Source: Acanthochromis polyacanthus (lineage: Eukaryota > Chordata > Actinopteri > Pomacentridae). From it: a stretch of 64,000 bases of DNA. The stretch lies in the NCBI RefSeq assembly GCF_021347895.1, contig NC_067115.1:11432064-11496063 (forward strand). Reading direction: 5' to 3'. Positions 40,443-54,310 of the stretch are shown piece by piece. A program made the translations under genes and the position numbers. Within the stretch, counting starts at the first letter, position 1. Every line of letters begins with the position of its first letter. The notes below the pieces were generated by a model that saw nothing but the letters and a program-made list of their open reading frames with translations, ran no database searches and had not been told where the DNA came from.

Positions 40443-42777
40443 CATTGTAAGCAGTGTGACATTGTTAGTACTATACAACCTTGTGGGTGAAATGCTAATG
40501 ACAGATGGGTCTACAGAACCTGACACTTGAGACCCAATAGTTTGCTTTTGCTTCCTGCTGACAGCCACTGAAGTTCTCTTTTTATCAGGACCCAATTCAT
40601 CCATAATTTTAGCCAAGCAGTCTAGCTTTTAAATAGGATAATGATAATTTTGATTAGTAATCACAACCACCATTCATGTTGCATAATCACTGACTTGTTC
40701 ACCAGCCGAACTGTAATGTCTATTCATAATCACCCAAGTCTTCTCTTACAATTTTTGTCACTATTGCTTTGATAATAAACTCATGTCATTGTCATATACA
40801 ACCACAGCTTTCTCTACCACTCCATCCTTATGTTCTGACCTTTCAGTATTGTTGATTTAGCTAAGATCTAAGATGAGGTGGCTGTGACTCAGGAGTAGAG
40901 TGACACATTTGCTAATTGCTGGCTTCACAGCATTTCGATATTGAAATAAGATGTCAAAGTGTCCTTAGGAAAGACACTGAACACCAAGTTGCTCCAGATG
41001 GGCAGACCAACACCTTGCCTGGCAGCTCCATTGGTGTGTGGGAATGGATGGATAGAAAGCAGAACTGTGAAGTCTTGAGCCGCTCTCAGTGTTGCCCATT
41101 TACAGTCTTACTGAGTGGATATTGGTTAAAAATATAAAATATTGATGTAAGTGGGATTAAAGGGAGGAACTAGTCTTTCAGTAGACTTTGTTATAAATGG
41201 CCAGTTCTTCCCTTCTGGCATGGGACCATACTGGAAGCTTAAAAAACAGTACATGATTTCTGCAACTCCCTATGTAGCAGTACAGGCACAAGACACGGTC
41301 TTTCTGACAAAATTTGATCAGGAAAGGCTCACGTGTTATTTTATAATGCATATGTATACTCCAAATCTATTCTTAAGCTCTAATAATTTTCATCTTTGTA
41401 CTACTTCCAATGAAAGACCAATGACAAAAGCAGTACTCAAATCATGGTGATTAAAATGATGAATGAACTGCGGCTATCTGAAAAGAAACTCGGAGGCAAA
41501 CAGAGGCGATGAAAACCAGATTTTCTCTTTTATGCTCAGCTCCTTGTTCCTTTTAACCTCAATCTGCACTGCTTCTGTATCCCCACATTCAGCACCGAGT
41601 TAAATATCAAAAGTATCCGGCTTTTCAAATAAATTGAAAGTGATGCCGATAAAGTGCATCATGTAAAGGCCACAGCAAAATACAGAAAATAAACTCTTTT
41701 CTTTTTGGCATTATAGATCAAACCACTCGGACTGATTGTGTTTGACTGGGTTGTTGGTTAGTTGGCTGAGTACAGTCGATTGCGGAGAAATAAGGCATAT
41801 CAGTCCAAGGCAATGTCGGCAACACAGTCACTGTAAATCAGCATGGCCTGACACACTGGCAAAAAGGCAGCACTGAAGTCCGGAAGGACTCGGATAACAC
41901 AATCAAAAGAATTGAATTGACATTATTAAAAATGAAAATAACAACAAACCCTATCTCAGAGAAACAAAAGGGGCCAGTCTAACAGATATATTTCTGTAAT
42001 ATAACCACGTACGTTACTTCCTATTAACATATTGGCTCCATTTGATATGCATTTTGTTTGACTACACAGATGTAATAATTAGAAAACAAATAGAGTTGAA
42101 GCCATTCCTTAAAATGACTTGTGTGAAATTCCTTTGAATTTTCTTTATCTAAAAACCTCACAAACAGCGACCGTTGCCATTCTGCTTCACTGAATTAACC
42201 AGCGCATCAAGATGAATTAGTGTTGTTGCCACTTCGGACCCCCTCTCTTTCCTTTCTTTCCCATCTCATCTCATCTCTTCTTTCATCAGGAGCAGATGTT
42301 GAGGTCCACTTGACAGATAAACAGCATCTCTCATCAAGGCTGTGAAGAGTCTAAATCAGCCCCCTTCACTGTCACTTTGAATGTTCATTATCGTGCTTTA
42401 TCCTGACTGTCACTGGGAGAACACAGTTGTCTTTTCAGCAGAGCATATTAAAAACGACAGCCTTGCTTGGTTTTTACATGCTAGCTAGAAACTGGAGAAT
42501 CTCTGAGCCAGCACTCTCATACATATGTGATACATGTAACAGCACTCCTTGTAGCACTTGCTAGAAAGAAATGTGTAAATTAAAGAAACTAGTAAAGAAT
42601 AAGTAATTGAGCAAAATGCTTGTATTTATCATATCTTTACACACCTTGCTTCTATGTTAATACAATCAAAACTGTATGGAAAATGTGTATTAGCCTAATA
42701 CGTCAATATGTTAATAACTGAGGAATGTGTAGAGTACTTGGATATAAATGCTGTATAAGGCCTCAATACACAGCCAC
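40443..42777. other. Gene-poor flank, no gene seen
   Basis: Mostly AT-rich sequence with one degraded repeat (40955-41070). No coding exon recognised. Confidence 0.6.
40955..41070 (+). repeat. Degraded dispersed teleost repeat
   Basis: AAGTGTCCTTAGGAAAGACA, CCAAGTTGCTCCAGATGGGC, CACCTTGCCTGGCAGCTCC and ATTGGTGTGTGGGAATGG follow the order of a common fish repeat (CTTGGGCAAGACAC..., TGGCAGCTC..., GTGTGAATGGG). Its tail is not recognisable. Confidence 0.6.
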
Positions 42778-42965
42778 TTAAAGCTGGGGTAGGCAGTAGT
42801 TTATCGGTGTCACTGAGCAAAAGTTGAATATTAACTTTTCAGCATAGTTCAAATGAACTGAAAGGAAATCAGGCCTTTGCGCACCTTTGCCTCTGTCTTC
42901 AGACTCTTCAAAAAACAGTAGTCCCTAATGGGAGACTCGAGGGCCAGTCACCAGCATTTTCAGAC
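42778..42965 (+). mobile_element. 5' fragment of a TTAA-type non-autonomous DNA element
   Basis: TTAAAGCTGGGGTAGGCAG opens a segment with CACTGAGCAAAAGTTG, CTTTTCAGCATA and AATGGGAGACTCGAGGGCC, in the order of a very frequent fish element that starts TTAAAGCTGCAGTAGGTAA. The far end was not found, so this is a truncated copy. Confidence 0.55.
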
Positions 42966-45900
42966 TAGATCTGGTGAAATAATGTAAGGAGCAACAAAGA
43001 CTGCACTCGGACGAGGTGGTGATTGAACGGGTTTAACAAAGGACTCCCACTTTGCCTGGCTGACTCCAGTGTAGAGCCAAATGGCAATGTTGACATTTGG
43101 CTTGGCTATTTTTAGTGCATCTGAAGTGCATCCATATGCTTGTGCATGTTTGTTGAGATTGGGATTGGACAGAGAGACAGACCTGCAGAAGGAGGACTGT
43201 TTTTTTCTGCTTTGTTTTTTTTATTTTTGTTTTTTTCAAATCATGTGTTCTGCCCTAATTCAATATTTCAAAATCAAATCACCTATATGGTGACAATCCA
43301 TTTTGATGGTGTTTTCTTTGTCTTAAAAACAATACAGGCTGCAACAATACGAAGATGGTAACAACTACCATTCCTCAAGCCTACTCTGAAGTACCTGGTC
43401 TTTACAGACAAATCAGAATTTTGTTCAGTTGGTAAGTTTCCAGACAGGTCATTCAAAATGAGCAGCTCCCTCCCAGTTCACAAGGCTTGCTTTATGGAGC
43501 TGCCTCTGCTAACTCTAAAATATTTCAGCCACAAGCACAACAACTGCTCTGCTGTTGACTACAAGAGCGAAAACACGAGCATCTGCAGAACCGGAGATCC
43601 ACTGGATTACTTTAATCATTGATAGCAATCTCCAGATCCTAGGCAAAATCATTCATGTTAGCACTTTTCACGGAGAATGTGGCGAATCAGGACTACTTCC
43701 ATGCAAAATGATCACTCTGAGAAACAATTAGAAGTGACTGAATGTCCTGGCCTTACATGCATTCATATCTCTTAGCTGCAATTCGGTCAACTGTTTTTTG
43801 AACGGTACAGCTGCAGAGAGAGTCTTCTTCCTGAAGGGGGCATGGCAACAGAAGCCCAGCTGTATTTAAAGACGCAAAGACCTCATTCAGAACAGGAATA
43901 AAACCAAGTGTGTTACAGTCATGGCAGAATCAACATTTTTTTTGCAATGTTTTAGGCTGAAAAATTGAAGGATGCACCTTGGAAACGTGACACTTTATTT
44001 AATGAAAACTAAATGACTAACTTTAGGGTATCTGCTTAACTTTTTTAAGTATTTTGGAGGGAAATGGTGCTTTAATATAGACAAGAAACACAAGAGAGGT
44101 GTATGAAATAAGAGGAAAGCTTCAAAAAATGTCCCTCGGCCAACTCAAAAGGATGTTGCATTTGCGTGGTTATCTTCAACCCTGAGGCCACCTGGAAGGC
44201 AATCTGTTTATATCTCTGTGTTTTACATCAACTTGTATCCATATAACTACTATAAAGTCTAAATAGAATCACACGAGGCAGTGGAACTCTTCTTGGGCCA
44301 GCAGTAAAAACTACTTTACAGGCTTCACATTTAGGATTTGACGGCAATTTTGAGTCTGATTATTAAATCCAAATCCCTTGTTAAGTCTAATTACATTTGG
44401 TTTTCAACATTTGCAAGTGACTAAGTTATAAATAACTTAAAGTGAACTGAAAGATTCAATTTAGATCTGTGATCACCTTTAGTCCAATTATTGTTCACAG
44501 GCTGTGGTTAAATCACAACCTGAAAATTGGGTGGGCAGTGAGATGAAATGTATTTGCATAATATGAATGAAAGATTACCTCAGAGACTCCTGATTCTTGA
44601 AAAGAACGTGACATCATTAGTTAAATAGCTATACTGGAGAAGCATTACATAAACACACTGGTCAGTCACAATCACAGAGGATTTTTGGAAAGCGATGTTT
44701 CTCAGCTTAGAAAAAAAAAGAAAATAAAACTAAAAAATTCTAATAGCCACAGCATAACACAGTACCCAGAAAATAACCTAATTTAATTTTGGGCTCCAGA
44801 ATGAACATTTATTAGCAACAGTTGAACAACCTGATCAACTGCTGAAAGCATCAGCTCAGATTTCGAATTCTGTTGGTTGGTCTTTCAAAGTTTGACATGA
44901 CATTTGTTAATAATGCAACTAAGGAAGCCCAGATCTCTGCAGCATGTCACTATGATGTAAAACATGCCTTTATTTTCTTCTGTCATTATTTCTGGCATTT
45001 GTCACTGATCAAAACACCATATTAGTGTCCCAGCCAGAGCATAGGCACTATGGGATTTGCAGTTAGCAAGTGGTTCACTTGTGCATCTGCAGACACGCTG
45101 TGGATGTCAAAATTAGCATGCAAAGGATTTAAGTTGTAATGCATATTGCACTTTGAATGCAGCAACAAAAACATAGATTCTAAGTGCCATACATTAAAAT
45201 GCAAGAGCCCTGTGGGTTGTGAAAAATGTATCTGCTATTTAAGAGCAACGGTGTTATGTGGAAATGACAGTGTTACCATTTATGATCAGTGTGTAAGCTG
45301 TGCCTGTGAGTCGCATTTCCGAATCTTGCTCTAGGATATTTTTGCAACAAAGAACTAGACTGCAAATGGAATGAACCATTGTAACCCAATCCTACTCACA
45401 TTTCAAGTCTCATTTGCATATTTCAATCTGACAAACCCATAGTAAGACAAGGCATAATTCCAGTAGATGTTTGTGAACTGCTGACAGACTTTAACATTGG
45501 TATCAACGAAAGACACTGGCTAATTTCAGTGATTTGTAATTGGTAAAGTGTAATACATGAAAAGTCAACTTCCCATTAGTGTGTAGTCTATGGCTGGTAC
45601 TTCAGGATGCCTGAGAGATTAGAGTACTCACAATAAATGCAAATCTGGGTTGGTGCTGCCTGATTAGAAAAGCCTGAAGTATCTTCTATAATTGATCACT
45701 AGTACGTGTGAACCTGACTCATTAATTATGGTCCAAGATTGCAATAGTCATACTTTATGTACGCAGTGTGTAGTGAGGATAGGGACTAGATAGAGGCTGT
45801 GCTGTGTGTTGATGGTGCATTCTGTTAAACACATTAGTAGATTTTTAGGGAGTCCCACTATGCGATTCTTGCATTTCACTAACATCTGGATCTTATTTCA

Positions 45901-47249
45901 GTAGTATTGTGTGTCTGCAATACCCACCATGGTTGATTTCAAGAACAACTTTGGTAGGTCCCGCACCCACAGTAGCACCTCATTAATTTAAATGAGATGA
46001 CAACTGTTGAGTTTTCTCAAGTTGTCATTAAAAAAAAACAACAAAACAAAAACAAGTTACTGCTGCTTTGTCCCTGTGACCATCCAGTTAGTTAAGCTAA
46101 CAACATCTCTGCAAAGTAAACTCTGATGTAACTGTGTTTTCCATATTTGGGGCCTTTTTATGTTCTTGGACAAACAAGTATATTGAATATATATTGAATA
46201 TACACAGTTTCTCTGTTGGAATTCAGAGAAGAAACACTTTGTCGAAATTACCCTTTTGTGTACGCACCAGTTTCAACGCTGCTGCAGTTTGTTTACTTGT
46301 TTGAACGCTGTGGGTGAATGCAGTTGGCCATTAATAAGACACCAAGGGTACCCAGATTGTCTGTTGAGTCCAGATACATTACTGTTTGCTTTCAGTGTTT
46401 GCTTTGATGTCACAGGATTATATACATACCAAAACATGCACTGCCTTGTCCTTCTGATCTGTGCTTCTGCAAACTGGTAGCTGCTGGATGCCAAACACAC
46501 ACTGCAGGGTTAATTGCTCAGACAGATTTCAGAAACTGCCATGTGGATGTTTGAGAAAATGAAAGATCTGTGTCACTGTACATCAGAATGATTTGTTCTT
46601 TGAAAATGTATTTAAGGTATGGACCAGACTAAATGCACTGGAATGTTTGAAATGACTGACATATTTGCTAAAAAGACCAAAACTGGACCATTTATTATTG
46701 CAATAAACAAAAAACAAAAGCAAAAAACCATAAAAGATGTTAAACTTTCAGATGATTCCTATACTAATCGCATGTGATGTGTGGTTCTATTGAGAACATG
46801 AATCAAATCTAAGCTTACATTTGGGATATTCTTGATATACTTAAAACCATAAACAAACAAAATAGTTTGTACAAGATTCTATTTAAACAAAATGATTATA
46901 TACTTCTCAGTCAAACTTGGCAATCATTTATCTGAAGCCAACAGTCATGTGAGCAGTTGAACTGCAGGCAGTGTATACACAGTGTGGAGAGAACACAAAG
47001 TTAACATGCACATAATGTGTGCTTAATACACTATGTGTATATTTACACATAGTATGTTCCAAGATGGAAAAAAAATGAATTTTTCTGTTTTACCTGTTTG
47101 AAAAGTTGCAACACTTTTTGATTATTGAGTGTTTATAAAAGGTTTGTAAGTGCTTTATCCTTCTTTTGTGTTTTAGGATTGATTTTAGGCTTCTTTTTTT
47201 AAGGTTTATTGACATTACCTTATTTACAAGAACTTTTGCATTTCCATTT
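42966..47249. other. Gene-poor flank, no gene seen
   Basis: AT-rich sequence without recognisable exons, RNA genes or well-preserved transposons. Confidence 0.6.
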
Positions 47250-47560
47250 TCAAAAGGCAATCAACCCTTTCTTGTGGCTGTTCTTAATCACTGGAACTGT
47301 TCACTTTTCAATGTGGAAAGTGCTGAGACACTAGAACTTTTAAGTCACTGCCTAAGACTCACCTCTATTCATTGACATTTTCTTCAATTAGTGCTCGACA
47401 CACTAACTTAATCTCTTACTTTATTGTATCTTTTATTCAGATTATCTTATTCTTTATTCAGATTTGTCTTTCAGTCATTTTGTTTCACCTACTTTTTTAT
47501 TATGGAACACTTTGTTTTTGTTTTTGTTTTTTAATGTGCCCTATAAAAAACCTTCACTTC
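47250..47560 (+). mobile_element. Possible degraded 3' end of an L2/Rex-like LINE
   Basis: A segment near 47320-47375 resembles the end of a LINE ORF (pattern around TTTTAAGTCACTGCCTAAGAC). It is followed by GGAACACTTTG, a T-rich spacer and GTGCCCTATAAAAAA, like the CACTTTG...GTGCTATAAATAAA tail of fish LINEs. Strongly diverged. Confidence 0.35.
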
Positions 47561-48002
47561 ATAAATGGTTAATGATGATTTCCTCATGCTTCAACTATCA
47601 TTTAACAGCATTAATAAAAATATATATTTGTTGGCAGGTTGTGGAAAATCCTACAGCATTCACTGAAGAGACCACTCCAGTGGATTGTTTGACCTTTTGC
47701 AAAAGGACTGCAAGGCATATGAATCAAAATCCATTTGGAAACTGCTAATTAACATTTACAACTACAGCTTATGCATAAAATTGTGCTCGCTATTGATGAT
47801 TTTTTGTTTTCACTCAGTTGGACACATCTCAGACTATAAATGTTACTTTGAAATTACAGATGTCAGTTGTTATGGGTTATACAATCCATCATGTCCACAG
47901 CTGTTACTGTCCTGCACTCTTTTTCTACAAGTAGAAGTTATTAAACAGTCTATTGGTGGGGATCATTCAAAAAAAATAAATTCTGTGACATAGAATGTGT
48001 AA

Positions 48003-48115
48003 ATTGTTCCCCTGAAATGTAGAGGACCTGAAATATAAGGTAACATAAAATAGAAATAATGAAGTAAATTATCAGTACTTTAAATTGTATTTAAGCACAG
48101 AATTTGAGTAGATGT
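48003..48115 (+). repeat. Diverged dispersed teleost repeat
   Basis: CCCCTGAAATGTAGAGGACC, GGTAACATAAAATAGAAATA and TCAGTACTTTAAATTGTATT follow a common fish repeat (CTGAAATGTAGTGGAGTAG, AGTAGCATAAAATGGAAATA, ...TACTTAAGTA). Confidence 0.6.
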
Positions 48116-48359
48116 GTGTCGCTAACTTCCAGCATTGCAGCCATTTCCCAAAGTTGCTTCTGATGCCAGTGAAGCAGCTCGTTAAATTAAAGAAATAAAT
48201 AAACATTACTATTCACTATTTAAGTGCAGACCGCTTGTATATCTTTAGTTCCTTGGCTCTTTTATTTAAATCTGGCTCGCACAGTACATCCTTAAAGAAA
48301 AACGGCTATTTCAGTGTTCATGGAAATGCATGTTGTGGAAGAAAGAGCACCCATGATTA

Positions 48360-48740
48360 GAACCAAGCCAACTGTTAACGTGATTGCAATTTAAATCAGA
48401 CTCGTTCTCATTTTATTTTTAGCTCTCTTAAGGGCAAATCTCCTCAGTCATTTAGCTCATTATAGACTGATTGTTAGCGGTGCTTATGACATGACCTCAA
48501 CCTAATTGTGCTGCGCTGGCATCTAAACGTTGGTACTGAGTGCTGTGAAAATGTTCTCCCTTAGAGGCAGAATTTTTATTTAGATAAACCAGTAACAACT
48601 GTAATTCAAGAGCGAGCTTGCTTGCTTTAATCATCCAATCAGAGCTGCCATGAAGGAGATGTTGCAAATTTACACTGCAATATGAGCCCTCGTCGCACAG
48701 GAGGGATAATTTTGAATTAAGTAAGCATATTTACAACACT
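48360..48740. promoter_or_regulatory. Candidate conserved non-coding block
   Basis: Non-repetitive, with CATTTAGCTCATTATAGACT, ATGACATGACCTCAACCTAA, TTGCAATTTAAATCAGAC and TTAATCATCCAATCAGAGC. Dense TAAT/ATTA and CCAAT-like words fit a developmental enhancer; not aligned. Confidence 0.35.
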
Positions 48741-49599
48741 TTAATTCTTTCTTTAACAACGCAGAACATCTAATTAGGGATTGTGATGACAGGAATGGAA
48801 CAGTGGTGGCTTATATCTTTGGCCAGAAGAATTGCTACTGCTTTTTAAAAAAAACAAACAAAAAAAACATCCATGTGTATTTTGCTTAAATTCTGGCAGA
48901 ATTCACTTCATAATGTTCATTATATTTATGTTACTGCACTTCTAAGATCTGTTATGTTACTCTGCACCCCTGCTGCATGCAGAGCAGTACAATAATTTTT
49001 GTGTGGTGCATCATCTTTATTCTCTCAATTGTCCCCATCTGACAAGGTGCAGATAAAAGGCAGAAGGCTTTATGCTCTCAAGGCTGCTTATGCTTTTGCA
49101 CTTCATCCCTTAGATGTTACCTTTAGATATTGATTTATTTAAATAAAAAAAACGCTATCATGACAATAATTTAAGAAGAAAGATGTCCATGACTGTTAGT
49201 CCCCCCAGTGCACCCATTGCATCTTCAAAATTTTCATAAAATGTAATTTTCATTCTCTTTTTACTTTGAAAAATTACGGTTTAAGTGCTTCCCTCATTGT
49301 AAAGAAAAACATGTTTTTATGTTGTTGACCTTAAAGTAGTCAAATTTGTTTAAAATTACTCAGATTGGCCAAGATTGTCAAGAGCTTCATATAATTTTTT
49401 TGTAAATGTTATTTCTTTGCTTCTCACTGTTTCTTATACAATGAAAATCCTTCTTTTTCAGTTTTCAATTCTCTTTCCCAAACCTTTTCACCCTTACGTG
49501 AATGCAACTGAAGCCCTTTTAATCACATACTTGCGCTCATCTTTTAGTCAGAAAGATTGACTCATTTCCCCCCTACCTCAGTTTTTTCTTTTTTTAAAG

Positions 49600-50030
49600 A
49601 GCCTCTGTTCATGATCAACAGCCTGATAGATGCGCGAATCGGGCTCGGTGTTGAAAAGGCAGAGGCAATGGAATCCTTGCTGAAGTGCTCGGCGATCACT
49701 CCATTAGGCGGGATGAAAAACATCATGACGGTATATCACGCTGTCAAATTGATCGTCAGTAAACTCTCTGAGATTGTTTGTCCCTGACTTAAGTTCACCT
49801 TTTGATCACTGCTGCTTCGTGCTCATCTTTGTAGCAAGCGTGTGGCAATTTTCGCCTCATCACTTTCTGTTGGGTCAAAATCGAAGTCAGATCAAAACAA
49901 AATCAGCTGATTATCGTCCGCATCACAACTGTCACCTACGCCATCTTTGATCAGCTTTCACCTTGCTCGGCTGTCCTCCTGTCTCGTCGAAACAGAGCAC
50001 ACTCCCACAGGTATTCCAGATCTGCATATA
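49600..50030. promoter_or_regulatory. Candidate conserved non-coding block
   Basis: CpG-containing and non-repetitive within an AT-rich flank: GATAGATGCGCGAATCGGGC, GTATATCACGCTGTCAAATT, GATTATCGTCCGCATCACAA. CpG retention outside an island suggests constraint or low methylation. Confidence 0.35.
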
Positions 50031-53000
50031 TTCATTTACTTACTCCCTCACTCTTTGTTTTAGCCCATCCAGTCTCTCCTTTCTCCTCTACCACCCACTG
50101 CATTATCTGCTAATAACCTGAAATTTGTTTGTCACCGTGCTGACACAAAGAGGGCACTGCCCATCATATCACCCTCTCCCCCTTGACTTTATTTGGTTTA
50201 TAACACCCCTTATTGAGTGTGATCAAAAGCCAATTGAATCCCAGTCAAATATTTGTATTTCCCCCTCGTCTGTTTGATTTAACTGCCAATGCTGTCAATC
50301 CTCCCTTTTCTGCTACCTTCCTGAACCCTGCCACAGCTCACTGCCCCGCAATCTAGTTTCCAGATTTACTGTGTAACAGCTCCTAATGACAAAGAGAGTC
50401 CCTGGATCCCCAAGTGGTGCATTCAATGCCGTGGCAGTCAAGGTTATTCAGGAATATAAAGCGGGGATTTGTTGGAACAATGGGCTTTATTGAATGAGTC
50501 TAAGGCAATGTGCATAGTTTACCAGATTACAAAGTGAGGGGTTTTATTGCTGAGAAAATGAACATGTGACAGAAATTGTGATGTACATGTTGAGAAATGT
50601 GCAAGAAATGAAGAACATGTAATTTCACTAGTGTTTTTGAAACACTAGTTTTTACGGATATGTTTGAATTATACCTATGAATTGCTGATGCAAATGACAA
50701 GCAAGCAAATTTGTGCAAAATTCCCCGTTGCACAAGCAAATCAGATGATCCTTGCACAGGAGTTCACACGTGCCTGTTTGTGCATGTGCATCCCCTACTG
50801 TTTTTCCAACTGCTTCACAAGAAGGCAGCAACATAATCCCACCGCCATTTCTCAGGTCGAAATGAGTGTGCCTGAGTTTTGAATGGTCCTCATCTGTTTC
50901 CTTTATGAGTGTTGAGGCAGCGGTGTTACCCCCCTGGCCAGCCATATCACCGCTCTCTATTACACTCTGAACTGGAAAAGAAGGAGTGTTAGAGTCTACT
51001 AGTACCTGGTGCTACGTGATTCGATGGCCTGTTGGAGTGGCTGTGGCCGTGGTCAAAGACACCTCTGGGAATAAGGCACGTACACTCACATCCACAGACC
51101 TGGGCCACATGTATTTCACAAAGAGGCTGACTCATACTGTTTGTAGAGCAAGACCTCATTCTTTTTCTGTGCATTTAGAACATCACCATTCCCATCTCGC
51201 TGTTGCAATCCAGCATATTTCCTATCTGTTCTGAGTCTGCTTTTTATTTTACTCTTGCATCTTTAATAATCTTTTACCCTTGCTCTCCTTCCTCCTTTAT
51301 TATCATTTTCTCCATTCTTTATAACATTTATTGTTTTATCCTACTTATGTTGTGCCATAACTTCTCTTGTTCCCATACCAGCCTTGTAAAGTTTGATCCA
51401 AGTGAACCTGGCAGCCCTTCACATGGTTGGGGTCAGGGGAGACTGCCCTCTACTTGACCTTTTGAGAGAGCCCACTGCAGGTGTTCCTTGACCTAACATT
51501 GTTGCAGCAGGACTGCCTTACTGCGACTCTTTTAGACAGATGGTTTAGGTGTAGGTGCTGACCGGTCATTTAAAGGGCTGCTGTGAATGAGCCTTCTCAG
51601 TGGCCTTATCCCATCGGCAACTGCCCTCCTGAAGCATGTAGATCCAATATTCAGGCTGTTTGCTTTCCAATAGCAAAAGTAGTTGGAATACTGAGACATC
51701 TCAACCATGTAAGATGTGATTAAGTGGCATGCTGTATTGGGGGCAAGAGCACAATTGGGGACAGAGCTAAAGTCAGTGGTGCAAATCTGTCTCCTTTCCT
51801 CAGTTTGTTCTCTGATACAGAGACAGTGTGTTCTTACTTTAAAAAAAAAAAGTGACACCGTGGTCCCTCATGGATCACACTGTTCGGCACATTTAGCAAC
51901 TGAGAGGGCCGAAAAGATTTTGGTCTTGGGTAGTGCATGAGACTCTAGATTCTCTACAGATTTGCAAAATTTTACTTTCATGTTCTGGGGATACCAAGAC
52001 ACAAATGTATTCTTTGTTTCACCTTCAAGGAATTAGCCTACAAATGCAATTGTTCCATTTATCCAACACTTTCTTAAAGTGTGTGCGCGTGGCTGTGACA
52101 CACCAGGGAATGAGGCTGCTCTGGTGTCTGGACAACCTCGTTCTTTTTCTGACTGATCATGAGAGTAACATGGGCATGTATTACAGTTGATGACAGTCAC
52201 ATTAGTCCATCAACTTTCTGTAGGTTACAAACCTCAATCTAACCACCTAAAGATCTGTGTTTTTACTGTCTGTGCCATGTGTGTCTGACAGAATACATAT
52301 TCCTCTATTGAAAGCAATCCAGATGTCTACACTTGGAAGCAAAGTGACTCCAGAACTGTATGTTTACACTTGAAATCAATTTTCTTGAGACTTTATGTAC
52401 AATACAGTTGTCTGTTGAGCTCTCATTGTTGCCAAAATATGAGTGACCTCACGCTCAATACTGTGTCTGCACACATACTGTGTACACAAAGACGGAGCAC
52501 TGAAGCTGCTGCCACTGCTAATGTGATGCTCACCCTGCAACCCCTGTGTCAGTTTGAGTATGTTTCTGCCACAAACAGTTGCTGTATTCTTTTCCCAGGT
52601 CATTGCAGGAATGCATGTACCTCCACCCTGGCCAGACTTAGATAAAACACAAATGACACAACAGCTGCCTGATCCAACAAGGCAGTTACAATAGATGACA
52701 CTATACATGCAGCTGCTCTTCAGAGGGAATTATCGGTGTTTGTTAGGAAAGCAGCAGCAAGCAAAGCTGCATTGCATGTGCGTGCCATATCTTGCTATGT
52801 TGACTGCACAGTGGTACTATCTCAAAGCAGTGGCTCATTCTCAGTTGTGATTCCACTAAAAGGACATGCAGTGATGAGAGACCACCTGCAATACCCACGC
52901 TCAGACTCGTGCATAGCATTCTCAAAAGACCGGGGCATGTACGGACCTGAACCAATTACTAATACCAGTGCCTCAGCGGGTCTGTAGAGATGTGTAATTT

Positions 53001-53929
53001 CAGTTGTTTCCCCATCAAGGTCAGCAGTGTAACCAACATTCATCAATATGACAACACAGTTATTGTGCCTAAGGTCCGTAGGCATACCCACTACAGTACA
53101 CCGGGGGTGGCCAGCTTTGTACCACAAAGAGCTGGCCTTCATTCTAACCAATCCGCTCCGCAGGTTATCTCATTTAAGGGTTCATCTCTGCTACTTGAAG
53201 GAAGGCTAATCAGATTCAAGTAGCAGGCTTTGATTGTAAGAAAAACCTGCAGGTGGTTGGCTTGATGCTTGTTGGCACACGGTTGGCTTCCCCTGACTGT
53301 ATATCATGGACCGTAGCAAGCCATTCCCTTGACCCATATGCTGTATCTTGATTTGCATTGTCGACAGCAGAGGTCACTCCCTATAATCCCACAAGCCCTC
53401 TCACTCCAATAGTTTTGAACTTAAGTTGTCACAGTGGTTAGTTATATGAGGCTCAAATTTGTGGGCTTATCATTGGTTGGCTGGCTTAGTGTGCATTATT
53501 CAAATTTTCAATGTGTGAATCTGTGAGCTTGACAGTTAAAACCCATAAAGCCTTTTTAGAGAGCTTTGCCTGTGTTCATACAAGTAGAATTATAATACCT
53601 AATCATTGTTACTTAGCTAACCAGTACAATGTCAGGGATGGGGATTCTTCACTTAAGCATGCTCTCATTGGCTATTGAGGCAAATCTGATGGGAACTATC
53701 ATACAGTTCTTTCAGAGAATCTTCCAGTTGACTGGAAGCAACTACCATTCCCAATCCTTCTAATCAATTTATCCTCAAGTTGTTGGGCTACAGACCATAA
53801 ACCTTGCATCTCCTCATCCACAGTTGTCAGTATATCTTGGGAAAAATTATTTTTTAAACATGAGAAAAGTCATAATCCCTGCTTTTCTTTTCTTCTTAAT
53901 GTATACAGGATGTGAAGTGAAACCCATAT

Positions 53930-54310
53930 TAGCATAGTCTCCCAGAGGGGCCTCGCTCTCGATTGTTCCCGGGGAAATAACCAACCCTGACATTTCTCTT
54001 ACTACCCTTGCCACACACACCAGGGTTCTTTTTCTCTCTACTTTGATTTGGTGACAGCCATTAAACTGCAGCTTGTGCACCTCCCAGAGGGTCTCCACGG
54101 GGTCTCAGGATCCTTCCTACCTCCCTTTTTTAGCCGCCCTTCTCGTTTTAATCCCTCGCATTATAAATACATGGAGAAGGTAATTATCAACCATCAGGGT
54201 ACACGGGTCAGCACAATTACACCATTAACATGTCACCCTGGCTGCCTACATGGAGTTAGCCTCTGCCAATAGCGAGTTGGCACCTGGGCACTAATGAGTA
54301 GCTAGGTAAT
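53930..54310. promoter_or_regulatory. Candidate conserved non-coding block
   Basis: GGCCTCGCTCTCGATTGTTC, TTTGGTGACAGCCATTAAAC, AGAAGGTAATTATCAACC and TAGGTAATTAGAGGTTGGC in a repeat-free setting. Two GGTAATTA words are notable. Evidence is compositional. Confidence 0.35.

Noticed and set aside
51000..53250. Several overlapping 70-110-codon frames on both strands
   Set aside because: No recognisable protein or transposon motif and no splice pattern; kept as non-coding.
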